In this document: positions 5,650 through 12,448 of the stretch, one piece after another | Layout of the letters: each line of letters starts with the position of its first letter | How positions within the stretch are numbered: the first letter of the stretch is position 1 | Origin: Actinomycetes bacterium | GTDB taxonomy: Bacteria > Actinomycetota > Actinomycetes > Actinomycetales > Cellulomonadaceae | DNA length: 12,448 bases | NCBI GenBank assembly: GCA_023428465.1 | Contig: JAEYXM010000242.1 | Location: forward strand, 1 to 12,448 | Reading direction: 5' to 3' | Position numbers and translations under genes: made by a program | Notes under the pieces: generated by a model | Databases searched by the model: none | What the model was told of the DNA's origin: nothing | What the model saw: only the letters and a program-made list of their open reading frames with translations

Positions 5650-6876
5650 TCAGTCGATGGGGTGCACGAACAGGCCCGAGCTGAGCTTCGGCTCGAACCA
5701 CGTCGACTTCGGCGGCATGACCTGGCCGAGGTCAGCGACGTCCATGACCTCCTCCGTCGAGGTCGGGTGCAGCGCGAAGGCAGCCGCATGGGCGCCGGAG
5801 TCGACGAGCCGCACGAGCTCGGCGGTCCCACGGATCCCGCCGACGAACGCGATGCGCTGGTCCGTGCGCGGGTCGGCGATGCCGAGCAGCGGCGCCAGCA
5901 CGCGGTCCTGCAGGACCGAGACGTCGAGGCGCGCGATCGGGTCCTCCTCGTCGATGACACCGGCACGCGCCGCGAGCAGGTACCAGCGCCCGGACACGTA
6001 GAGCCCGAACTCGTGCCGGCCCGGCGTCGGCGCCCCCTGCACCTCGTGGACCTCGAAGTCCGCGGCGAGCGCCTCGAGGAGGGAGGCGACGTCGTGGCCG
6101 GCCAGGTCCCGCACGACGCGGTTGTAGGCCATCACCGTGAGCTGGTCCGCCGGGAACACCACGCTCGGGAACTCGGCCGCCCCGGCCTCGCGGCGCACCT
6201 CGGCGACGCGCGCGGCGGCGGCGCTGCGGTGGTGCCCGTCGGCGACGTAGAGCGTCGCCATCTCGCCGAACGCGTCCACCAGGGCGGGCAGGTGCTCGTC
6301 GTCGGTCACGGTCCACAGGGTGTGCCGGATGCCGTCGTCGGTGGTCAGGTCGTACTCGGGCTCGCCCGCGGTCACGGCGTCGACGACCTCCGCCACCTCG
6401 GCCGCGCCGGGCGCGTCCGCGCGGTACATGAGGAAGACCGGCTCGTCGTGCGCGCGGAGGACCTCGATGTGACGTGTGCGGTCGGCCTCCTTGTCGGGGC
6501 GCGTGTGCTCGTGCGTGGCGATGACGCCGCGACGGTAGTCGGCGACGCTCGCGCAGCCGACGATGCCGGTCTGCACGGCCTCGCCCATGACCTGCCGGTA
6601 GACGAGCAGCCCCGGCTCGTCGTCGCGCACCAGGACCCCCCGCTCCACGAGCGCGTCGAGGTTCGTGCGCGCGAGCGCGTAGACCTGCTCCTCGTGCGGG
6701 TCGACGTCGTCGCCCAGCTCGAGCTCAGGGCGCGAGACGCGCAGGAAGCTGTCGGGATTGCCGTCCGCGAGCGCGCGGGCCTCGGCGGTGTCCACGACGT
6801 CGTAGGGCGGAGCCGCGACCGCGGAGACGCGGTCCCGGCGCGGGCGCAGGGCACGGAAAGGGGAGATGAGAGCCAC
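5650..6876 (-). CDS. DUF1015 family protein
   Basis: DUF1015 proteins are widespread soluble bacterial proteins of uncertain function, sometimes annotated as possible HTH or kinase-like proteins without proof. This copy has 408 residues, the usual length, and all family blocks: SPFRALRP (5-12), AAPPYDVV (21-28), HEHTRPDKEADR (122-133), ADGHHRSAAA (212-221) and the C-terminal MPPKSTWFEPKLSSGLFVH (387-405). The conserved His, Arg and Asp clusters suggest an enzyme active site, but that is inference. The GTG at 6876 gives the standard family opening. It has no ribosome-binding site; CACAGT, a weak -10, lies 6 bases upstream, as at the leaderless genes here. The gene lies 106 bases downstream of sixA on the same strand, so it may read through from the fab operon or be transcribed alone. 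Confidence 0.92.
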   Translation of the reverse strand: MALISPFRALRPRRDRVSAVAAPPYDVVDTAEARALADGNPDSFLRVSRPELELGDDVDPHEEQVYALARTNLDALVERGVLVRDDEPGLLVYRQVMGEAVQTGIVGCASVADYRRGVIATHEHTRPDKEADRTRHIEVLRAHDEPVFLMYRADAPGAAEVAEVVDAVTAGEPEYDLTTDDGIRHTLWTVTDDEHLPALVDAFGEMATLYVADGHHRSAAAARVAEVRREAGAAEFPSVVFPADQLTVMAYNRVVRDLAGHDVASLLEALAADFEVHEVQGAPTPGRHEFGLYVSGRWYLLAARAGVIDEEDPIARLDVSVLQDRVLAPLLGIADPRTDQRIAFVGGIRGTAELVRLVDSGAHAAAFALHPTSTEEVMDVADLGQVMPPKSTWFEPKLSSGLFVHPID

Positions 6877-6882
6877 GGACCA

Positions 6883-6888
6883 ACTGTG
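6883..6888 (-). promoter_or_regulatory. Weak -10 candidate for the DUF1015 gene
   Basis: CACAGT on the minus strand lies 6 bases before the GTG at 6876. It lacks the first T of TANNNT, so support comes mainly from its identical spacing to the other leaderless genes in the window. Confidence 0.25.
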
Positions 6889-6982
6889 ACAGAGCCACCA
6901 TGCCCGGCGGCGGCGACGCCACCCAGCGGACGCGTCCCGATCGACCGGGCCGCCGTCAGGGGCGTCCCGGATCAGTCCTGGG

Positions 6983-7510
6983 TCAGTCCCGCCACGCCGG
7001 CCGGACGACGTCGCGCAGCACCGCGCCCATGGGCTCGAGCTCGGCCCACGTCGTGGGGACGTCGAGAAGCGCGTACGACGCAGTCGGGAGCCCGTGCCGC
7101 ACCTGGTTCATCACCTCGGGCGAGCCGCTGCCCGCGAGGCGCACGGCCGTCTCGGACATCGTCGGCTCGTGCGCGACGACGAGGACGGTCCGGACCCGGG
7201 CGTCCACGTTGCGCAGGATCTCGACGACGTCCTCGACGCTCGCCCAGTACAGGTCGTCGCGGAGGACGACATCGGGCGCCGGTTCGTCGGCCAGCGTCGA
7301 CGCGACGTGCTCCCACGTCTCGCGCGCCCGCACGGCGGAGGACACGAGCACGGTCTCGGGCTGCAGGGCGGCGGTCCGCAAGCCGGTCCCCACGGACGTC
7401 GCCTGGTGGCGGCCGCGCGGGTCGAGTCGGCGCAGCTCGTCGGGCACCGTCCCGTGCGGCTCGGCCTTGGCGTGCCGCAGGAGCAGCAGGCGTCTGGCCG
7501 AGTTCGTCAT
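6983..7510 (-). CDS. sixA: SixA-type histidine phosphatase
   Basis: This 175-residue protein belongs to the histidine phosphatase (phosphoglycerate mutase-like) superfamily. In E. coli, SixA removes phosphate from protein phosphohistidine. The phospho-accepting motif is LLLRHAKAE (9-17) with Arg12 and His13. A second phosphate-binding Arg lies in SSAVRARETWE (57-67), and the second catalytic His is in VAHEPTMSE (112-120, His114). The small size without an inserted cap domain fits SixA rather than metabolic mutases. I chose the ATG at 7510, directly before TNSARRLLLLRHAK. It follows the fabI stop by one base (TGACATG), so translation is probably coupled to fabI. An upstream in-frame ATG at 7543 would overlap fabI and add 11 residues unlike the family. 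The target of the phosphatase is unknown. Confidence 0.88.
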   Translation of the reverse strand: MTNSARRLLLLRHAKAEPHGTVPDELRRLDPRGRHQATSVGTGLRTAALQPETVLVSSAVRARETWEHVASTLADEPAPDVVLRDDLYWASVEDVVEILRNVDARVRTVLVVAHEPTMSETAVRLAGSGSPEVMNQVRHGLPTASYALLDVPTTWAELEPMGAVLRDVVRPAWRD

Positions 7511-7511
7511 G

Positions 7512-8279
7512 TCACTGCCCCATCGCGTGGAAACCACCGTCAACGTGGATGATCTCAGCAGTCGTCGCCGGGAACCAGTCCGAGAGCAGGGCGGTGACCG
7601 CGCGGGCCGTCGGCTCGGGGTCGCCGGAGTCCCAGCCGAGGGGCGCCCGCTCGGCCCAGCCGTTCTCCATCTGCTCGAACCCCGGGATGTGGGTGGCGGC
7701 CGTCGTGCGGATCGGACCCGCGGAGACCAGGTTCACGCGGATGCCCTCGCGGCCCAGGTCGCGGGCCAGGTACCGGGCCGTGGCCTCGAAGGCGGCCTTG
7801 GCCACGCCCATCCAGTCGTACACCGGCCATGCGTAACGGCCGTCGAAGGTCAGGCCGACGACGGACGCGCCCGGCGTGAGCAGCGGCTGCGCGGCGACCG
7901 CGAGCGCCTTGAGCGAGTACGCGGAGATGTTCACCGCGGTCGCGACGTCCTCCCACTGCCCGGCCAGGAAGTTGCCCCCCATGACCGACTGCGGGGCGAA
8001 GCCGATCGAGTGCACGACGCCGTCCAGGCCGTCGACGTGCTCACCCAGCCGCTCCGCGAGGGAGTCCAGGTCCTCCGTGGACGTGACGTCCAGTGCCACG
8101 ACCGGCGCCTCCTGCGGGAGCCGGCGCGCGACGGCGCTGGTGAGCCGCGTCTGACGACCGGGCGCGGTCAGCACCACGGTTGCGCCCTGCTCCTGCGCCA
8201 GGCGCGCCACGTGGAACGCGATGGAGCTCTCGACGAGCACCCCCGTGACCAGCAGCCTCTTGCCGTCCAGCAGACCCAT
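7512..8279 (-). CDS. fabI: Enoyl-[acyl-carrier-protein] reductase (NADH), InhA-like
   Basis: FabI catalyses the last step of each type II fatty acid elongation round, reducing trans-2-enoyl-ACP with NADH. The 255-residue short-chain dehydrogenase fold shows the divergent FabI nucleotide loop VTGVLVESSIAF (11-22), HSIGFAPQ (90-97), the active-site Tyr154 and Lys161 in VYDWMGVAK (Y-x6-K), and SAGPIRT (186-192). The sequence resembles mycobacterial InhA around RAPLGWD and LLSDWFPATTAEIIHVDGG, but the substrate-loop region between PIRT and GW is about ten residues shorter than in InhA as I remember it. The ATG at 8279 has AAGGA about 9 bases upstream, and the fabG stop is 21 bases away. It forms an operon with fabG and sixA. 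Being an intact target-type enzyme, it is a plausible triclosan or isoniazid-class target, which is inference only. Confidence 0.95.
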   Translation of the reverse strand: MGLLDGKRLLVTGVLVESSIAFHVARLAQEQGATVVLTAPGRQTRLTSAVARRLPQEAPVVALDVTSTEDLDSLAERLGEHVDGLDGVVHSIGFAPQSVMGGNFLAGQWEDVATAVNISAYSLKALAVAAQPLLTPGASVVGLTFDGRYAWPVYDWMGVAKAAFEATARYLARDLGREGIRVNLVSAGPIRTTAATHIPGFEQMENGWAERAPLGWDSGDPEPTARAVTALLSDWFPATTAEIIHVDGGFHAMGQ

Positions 8280-8300
8280 GCCGATGTCCTTCCGTCGTCC

Positions 8301-9017
8301 TCAGTGACCCATGCCGAGGCCGCCATCGACGGGGACCACGGCCCCGCTGATGTAGGCGGCCGCCGGGGAGGCCAGGAACTCCACGACGCCGGCGACCTCC
8401 TCCGGCTGGGCGAACCGCCCCGCGGGGATGGCCGCCTTGTAGGCGTCCTGCCGCTCCTGCGGCAGCGCCGCAGTCATCGCGGTGTCGATGAAACCAGGTG
8501 CGACGACGTTCGCGGTGATGCCGCGCCCGCCGAGCTCGCGCGTGACCGACCGCGCCATGCCGATGAGGCCCGACTTCGAGGCCGAGTAGTTGACCTGGCC
8601 CGTGCCGCCGTACAGGGCGACCACGGACGAGATGAGCACGATGCGGCCGCGACGCAGGCGGATCATGCCCTTCGATGCGCGGCGCACGCAGCGGAAGGCG
8701 CCGCCGAGGTTGATGTCGAGGACCTGCTCGTACTCCTCGTCGGTCATCCGCATGAGGAGCTGGTCGCGGGTGATGCCGGCGTTCGCGATCAGCACGTCGA
8801 CCGGGCCGTGGGCCTCCTCGACCTGCACGAAGGCGGCGTCGACGTCGGCGGTGCTCGTGACGTCCCCGAAGACCCCGAGAGCGCCCGCGGGCGGCTCGCC
8901 TCCGCGGTCGAAGGAGGCGACCTTGTCGCCCGCGGCGAGGAACCGCTCGACGATGGCCTGCCCGATGCCGCGGTTGCCGCCGGTCACCAGGACGCTGCGA
9001 GGGGTGTGCTCCGCCAC
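8301..9017 (-). CDS. fabG: 3-oxoacyl-[acyl-carrier-protein] reductase, MabA-like
   Basis: FabG reduces 3-oxoacyl-ACP with NADPH in the type II fatty acid cycle. The 238-residue protein shows the cofactor loop TGGNRGIG (12-19), NAG (79-81), the catalytic Ser130/131 region, and Y-x3-K in YSASK (Tyr144, Lys148). PGFIDTAM (174-181) and the ending VPVDGGLGMGH closely match mycobacterial MabA. The start is the GTG at 9017, supported by AAGGAG seven bases upstream and by the family opening TPRSVLVTGGNRGIGQ. An ATG at 9128 would add 37 residues of Arg/Ala-rich sequence lacking family similarity and should be rejected. It is first in the fabG-fabI-sixA operon, divergent from the DUF3099 gene. The role in fatty acid elongation is well supported by the neighbouring fabI. 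Confidence 0.95.
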   Translation of the reverse strand: MAEHTPRSVLVTGGNRGIGQAIVERFLAAGDKVASFDRGGEPPAGALGVFGDVTSTADVDAAFVQVEEAHGPVDVLIANAGITRDQLLMRMTDEEYEQVLDINLGGAFRCVRRASKGMIRLRRGRIVLISSVVALYGGTGQVNYSASKSGLIGMARSVTRELGGRGITANVVAPGFIDTAMTAALPQERQDAYKAAIPAGRFAQPEEVAGVVEFLASPAAAYISGAVVPVDGGLGMGH

Positions 9018-9024
9018 GAGATCT

Positions 9025-9030
9025 CTCCTT
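9025..9030 (-). promoter_or_regulatory. Ribosome-binding site that fixes the fabG start
   Basis: AAGGAG on the minus strand lies 7 bases before the GTG at 9017. It selects this start over the upstream in-frame ATG at 9128. Confidence 0.8.
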
Positions 9031-9121
9031 GTCGTCGCCCGGGCCGTCGCCCGTTCAGGTCCGGATGCCGACCGTAGCCCACCCCACACCCGGCTGCCGC
9101 GTGCGGCTCGCACAACAGATC

Positions 9122-9148
9122 GGTGCACGTTTCGTCGTCAAACGCACC
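9122..9148. repeat. Imperfect inverted repeat upstream of fabG, possible operator
   Basis: GGTGCACGTTT (9122-9132) and AAACGCACC (9140-9148) pair over 9 bases with a 2-base bulge on the left arm, around CGTCGTC. It is the most AT-rich patch of the intergenic region and overlaps a -35-like TTGACG for fabG. A regulator such as a FasR/MabR-like factor could bind here, but no known motif was matched. Confidence 0.4.
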
Positions 9149-9173
9149 CCCGGGCACGTCGTCGGTGGACGCC

Positions 9174-9179
9174 TAGACT
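9174..9179 (+). promoter_or_regulatory. Candidate leaderless -10 element of the DUF3099 operon
   Basis: TAGACT is followed by 6 bases (CGGTGG) and the ATG at 9186. The GGTGG next to the start is too close for a standard ribosome-binding site. Confidence 0.6.
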
Positions 9180-9185
9180 CGGTGG

Positions 9186-9503
9186 ATGGGTCGCCGGGCA
9201 CGCGCTGCGGAGGCGGAGGTCGCGAGCATCACGACCGCCGCGGCCTCGCTCTCCGACGACGTCGCGCGCCGCACGCGGCGCTACCTGACGCAGATGAGCA
9301 TCCGGGTCGTGTGCTTCCTCGGCGCGGTGCTCGTGGACCACTGGTCGCGGTGGCTGCTCCTGGTCGGCGCGGTCGTCCTGCCGTACGTCGCCGTGCTGCT
9401 GGCGAACGCCGGCGGCGAGCCGCACCCCGCGGCGGTCGCCACCCCGCTCCCCCGCGCCCTGCCGCCGGGCGCACGTGGAGCGGGCCGCGGGGAGGCAGAC
9501 TGA
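9186..9503 (+). CDS. DUF3099 family membrane protein
   Basis: DUF3099 proteins are small actinobacterial membrane proteins of unknown function. This 105-residue copy has an N-terminal cytoplasmic-type segment ending in SLSDDVARRTRRYLTQMSIR (21-40), then two hydrophobic helices at about 40-52 and 55-74 joined by a short DHWSRW turn. A Pro/Ala-rich tail follows the family block LPYVAVLLANAGGEP (65-79). The RRYLTQMSIRVVCFL and VVLPYVAVLLANA blocks are the recognisable family signature. The start is the ATG at 9186 with TAGACT 6 bases upstream. The next gene begins 4 bases after its stop, so it heads a three-gene operon with the Cys/His-rich protein and SURF1. It is divergent from the fab operon. 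Its role is unknown; the operon suggests a link to membrane or respiratory assembly, by inference only. Confidence 0.87.
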   Translation: MGRRARAAEAEVASITTAAASLSDDVARRTRRYLTQMSIRVVCFLGAVLVDHWSRWLLLVGAVVLPYVAVLLANAGGEPHPAAVATPLPRALPPGARGAGRGEAD

Positions 9504-9507
9504 GCGC

Positions 9508-9711
9508 GTGGACCTGACCTGCAGCGCTCGTGGCTGCACCGCCCCCGCCGAGTGGGCCGTGCGGTGGAACAACCCCAAGATCCATGCCCCGGAGCGCCGG
9601 AAGGTGTGGCTCGCGTGCGGCGACCACCGCGAGCACCTCGAGCACTTCCTGTCGCTGCGTTCCTTCCACCGCGACACCGTGCCGGTGGCGGAGCTGGCGC
9701 CGGAGGACTGA
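9508..9711 (+). CDS. Small Cys/His-rich conserved actinobacterial protein
   Basis: This 67-residue protein reads DLTCSARGCTAPAEWAVRW near the start and LACGDHREHLEHFL further on. Cys5-x4-Cys10 and Cys37-x2-His40-x2-His43 could bind one zinc or another metal, though this is inferred from spacing. It lacks a membrane segment or signal peptide. From memory, related actinobacterial sequences are sometimes labelled acetone carboxylase in databases; nothing here supports that enzyme, whose subunits are far larger. The GTG at 9508 gives a start next to the conserved Cys pair, with GGAGG at 9491-9495 twelve bases upstream; an ATG at 9475 would overlap the DUF3099 gene by 29 bases. Its stop overlaps the SURF1 start by one base, so translation is probably coupled. 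Function is unknown. Confidence 0.75.
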   Translation: MDLTCSARGCTAPAEWAVRWNNPKIHAPERRKVWLACGDHREHLEHFLSLRSFHRDTVPVAELAPED

Positions 9712-10604
9712 TGCTCCGTCGCGTCGTCACGCTGGCCGTCGCCGTCCTGCTCGCGGCAGGCTGCGTCGTGGCCGGCCTGTGGCAGTGGAGCCGGCACGAG
9801 GACCGCAGCCGCACCGCCGACCTGGTGAGCAGCAACTACGACGCCGAGCCGGTCGCCGTCGCCGACGTCCTGGCAGCGGGTGCCCCGCTCGAGCCCGACG
9901 ACACCTGGCGACCCGTCACTGCGGTCGGCCGGTACACGGACGATCGCGTGGTGCTGCGCGGCCGCCCCGTGGACGGCTCCCCCGCCGTGCACGACCTGGC
10001 CGTCCTCGAGGTGACGCAGGGGCCCCTCACGGGGACCTTGCTCGTCGTGAACCGGGGCTGGGCCGCGCTCGCCCCCGACGCGGGCCTGCCCCCGGCGCCG
10101 CCGCTGCCGGCCGGGGAGGTCACGGTGGTCATGCGCCTGCGGCCCCTCGAAGGGGGCTCGGACCGGTCCGCGCCGGCCGGGGAGACGTTCGCCGTCGCGC
10201 CCGCCGACCTCGTCCGCGCCGGCGTGCCGCAGGACGTCCTGGGCGCCTACGGGGTCCTCGTGACGGAGGACGGTGCGCCGCCGCCCGGCCTGGCGGCCCT
10301 GCCCCGACCGGGCACGAGCACCGGCGTCAACCTCTCGTACGCCTTCCAGTGGTGGGTCTTCGCGCTGGGCGCCCTCGTGGGTGGAGTGCTGCTGATCCGA
10401 CGCACGGACGACGACGACGTACGTGACGCAAGCCCGACCGGGACGACCAGCGGGCAGGGCGACGCGCGAGAAGACGGCGACGTCCGGAACCAGGGCGCAC
10501 CTCGTCGCACACCTCGGTCCCGCCGCCCGACGGCGGAGGACGAGGAGGACGCCATCGTCGACGCGCAGGAGGGGGCCGCGCGCGATCGTCGAGCCGGCCG
10601 CTGA
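9711..10604 (+). CDS. SURF1 family protein, probable cytochrome oxidase assembly factor
   Basis: SURF1 proteins are membrane-embedded and assist heme insertion and assembly of heme-copper cytochrome oxidases. The 297-residue protein has the classic topology: an N-terminal helix (about 4-24) followed by LWQWSRHEDR (23-32), a large extracytoplasmic domain with VVNRGWAAL (112-120), and a second helix (about 212-230) opening with the family motif NLSYAFQWWVFA (207-218). The C-terminal 67 residues are hydrophilic, Asp/Glu and Arg-rich, and contain AEDEEDAIVDAQE (275-287); a similar ending recurs in actinobacterial SURF1 as I remember it. The ATG at 9711 overlaps the previous stop by one base (TGATG) and has GGAGG at 9702-9706. 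In-frame extension further upstream would run through the neighbouring gene. Its oxidase substrate is not encoded here. Confidence 0.9.
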   Translation: MLRRVVTLAVAVLLAAGCVVAGLWQWSRHEDRSRTADLVSSNYDAEPVAVADVLAAGAPLEPDDTWRPVTAVGRYTDDRVVLRGRPVDGSPAVHDLAVLEVTQGPLTGTLLVVNRGWAALAPDAGLPPAPPLPAGEVTVVMRLRPLEGGSDRSAPAGETFAVAPADLVRAGVPQDVLGAYGVLVTEDGAPPPGLAALPRPGTSTGVNLSYAFQWWVFALGALVGGVLLIRRTDDDDVRDASPTGTTSGQGDAREDGDVRNQGAPRRTPRSRRPTAEDEEDAIVDAQEGAARDRRAGR

Positions 10605-10624
10605 GGCGCATCCAGCACTGCGCC
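10605..10624. terminator. Possible hairpin terminator between SURF1 and HTH genes
   Basis: GGCGCA (10605-10610) and TGCGCC (10619-10624) form a perfect 6-base stem with an 8-base loop directly after the SURF1 stop, in a 43-base convergent gap. There is no T-run and the stem is short, so confidence is modest. Confidence 0.4.
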
Positions 10625-10647
10625 CCGGCGCCCGGGTCGAGGACCTG

Positions 10648-10893
10648 TCAGCTCGCCTTCTTCGCCGCCTCGCGCCTCGCCTGGGCCGCGGCACCGCGCG
10701 TCGCGCCACCACGGCTGCGCATGGAGACACCCGCTTCGGCGAGAACCCCGTGCACGAATCCGTACGAGCGGCCGATGTCGTCGGCCATCGAACGGATGCT
10801 CTCGCCTCGTTCGTACCGCTGGACGAGCGAGGTCGCGAGGTCCTTGCGATTGCTCCCGGTGATGCGGGAGCCCTTCGGCAGCTTGTCGCCCAT
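10648..10893 (-). CDS. Small helix-turn-helix protein paired with the ABC-F gene
   Basis: The 81-residue protein opens MGDKLPKGSRITGSNRKDLA and has a helix-turn-helix-like core, LVQRYERGESIRSMADDIGR (23-42) followed by SYGFVHGVLAEAGVSMRSRG (43-62). This resembles resolvase- or Lsr2-type short HTH motifs in which a second helix reads DNA. A basic Ala/Lys-rich tail ends it. As I remember it, Rv1473A in M. tuberculosis is a similar small predicted regulator next to the ABC-F gene Rv1473, so the pairing appears conserved. AGGAGGG ends six bases before the ATG at 10893, and 34 bases separate it from the ABC-F stop. It is likely co-transcribed. DNA binding and target are unproven; RNA or nucleoid binding would also fit its small, basic nature. 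Confidence 0.8.
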   Translation of the reverse strand: MGDKLPKGSRITGSNRKDLATSLVQRYERGESIRSMADDIGRSYGFVHGVLAEAGVSMRSRGGATRGAAAQARREAAKKAS

Positions 10894-10927
10894 GGGGGCC
10901 CTCCTGAGGGTCAGCCGTCGGTCTGGT

Positions 10928-12448
<1,521 letters not shown>

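Larger units (their letters stand above)
9018..9185. promoter_or_regulatory. Divergent regulatory region between fabG and the DUF3099 gene
   Basis: This is the longest non-coding stretch (168 bases). For fabG, a possible -10 is TACGGT on the minus strand at 9071-9076, giving a leader of about 47 bases. An alternative is a -35-like TTGACG at 9136-9141 with TGTTGT 18 bases on. An imperfect inverted repeat lies at 9122-9148. The plus-strand -10 for DUF3099 is at 9174-9179. Which fabG promoter is used cannot be decided by eye. Confidence 0.45.

Noticed and set aside
2598..5684. A 1028-codon open frame on the plus strand across the glg genes
   Set aside because: It runs antisense to glgA and out of frame with glgC, both firmly identified; the product is Arg-rich with no domain.
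6932..6973. Direct repeat GCGTCCCGATC / GCGTCCCGGATC between sixA and DUF1015
   Set aside because: Two short, inexact copies 30 bases apart in GC-rich DNA; no hallmark of an attachment site or mobile element.
5635..7836. A 733-codon open frame on the plus strand opposite DUF1015, sixA and fabI
   Set aside because: Antisense to three well-supported genes and low in complexity.
6900..9077. A 725-codon open frame on the plus strand opposite sixA, fabI and fabG
   Set aside because: Shadow of the fab operon, whose catalytic motifs are all in the other strand.
9018..9128. N-terminal extension of FabG from an ATG at 9128
   Set aside because: The 37 extra residues do not look like the family, and AAGGAG sits correctly for the GTG at 9017.
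9138..10730. A 530-codon open frame on the minus strand opposite DUF3099 and SURF1
   Set aside because: It opposes three tightly packed genes with overlapping stop/start codons and has no recognisable motif.

Overview
The window is very GC-rich, densely coding DNA with GTG/ATG starts and mostly G- or C-ending codons. It points to an actinobacterium (Actinomycetota), and the gene content and protein flavour suggest Micrococcales, possibly Cellulomonas or a relative. That placement is inference. Evidence for actinobacteria is the MabA/InhA-like fabG-fabI pair, the divergent glgA-glgC pair, the DUF3099 membrane protein and the ABC-F plus small HTH pair. Gene boundaries below come from my own reading of frames, ribosome-binding sites and -10 elements. 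No mobile element, tRNA, rRNA or CRISPR array is visible, and no gene-free stretch exceeds about 170 bases.

Layout, left to right. (1) 1-1372, minus: an NfeD-like membrane protein followed by an SPFH/band-7 (stomatin-like) protein cut by the left edge, a probable membrane-microdomain operon. (2) 1473-2252, minus: an orphan ABC ATPase, divergent from 2320-3075, plus: an actinobacterial protein of unknown function. (3) 3084-4286, minus, glgA (glgM type), and 4354-5595, plus, glgC, are divergent and form the glycogen/maltose-1-phosphate module. A good bidirectional hairpin terminator follows glgC. (4) 5650-9017, minus: fabG, fabI, a SixA-type histidine phosphatase and a DUF1015 protein. The first three are tightly packed and form a type II fatty acid synthesis operon; DUF1015 follows after a 106-base gap and may have its own promoter. 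(5) 9186-10604, plus: DUF3099, a 67-residue Cys/His-rich protein and a SURF1 family protein, almost without gaps. (6) 10648-12448, minus: an ABC-F ATPase missing its N-terminal residues at the right edge, followed by an 81-residue HTH protein.

Functionally this is mostly housekeeping: carbon storage, fatty acid elongation, oxidase assembly, membrane organisation and ribosome-associated ATPases. I found no convincing undescribed defence or mobile system. The most interesting signals are a repeated leaderless-start layout (TANNNT, 6-7 bases, start codon) at five genes, two divergent intergenic regions of identical 67-base length, a perfect 12-base palindrome over the glgA -10 element, an imperfect inverted repeat upstream of fabG, an InhA-like reductase with a shortened substrate loop, and a 3' end of the ABC-F gene whose codon use differs from its neighbours.
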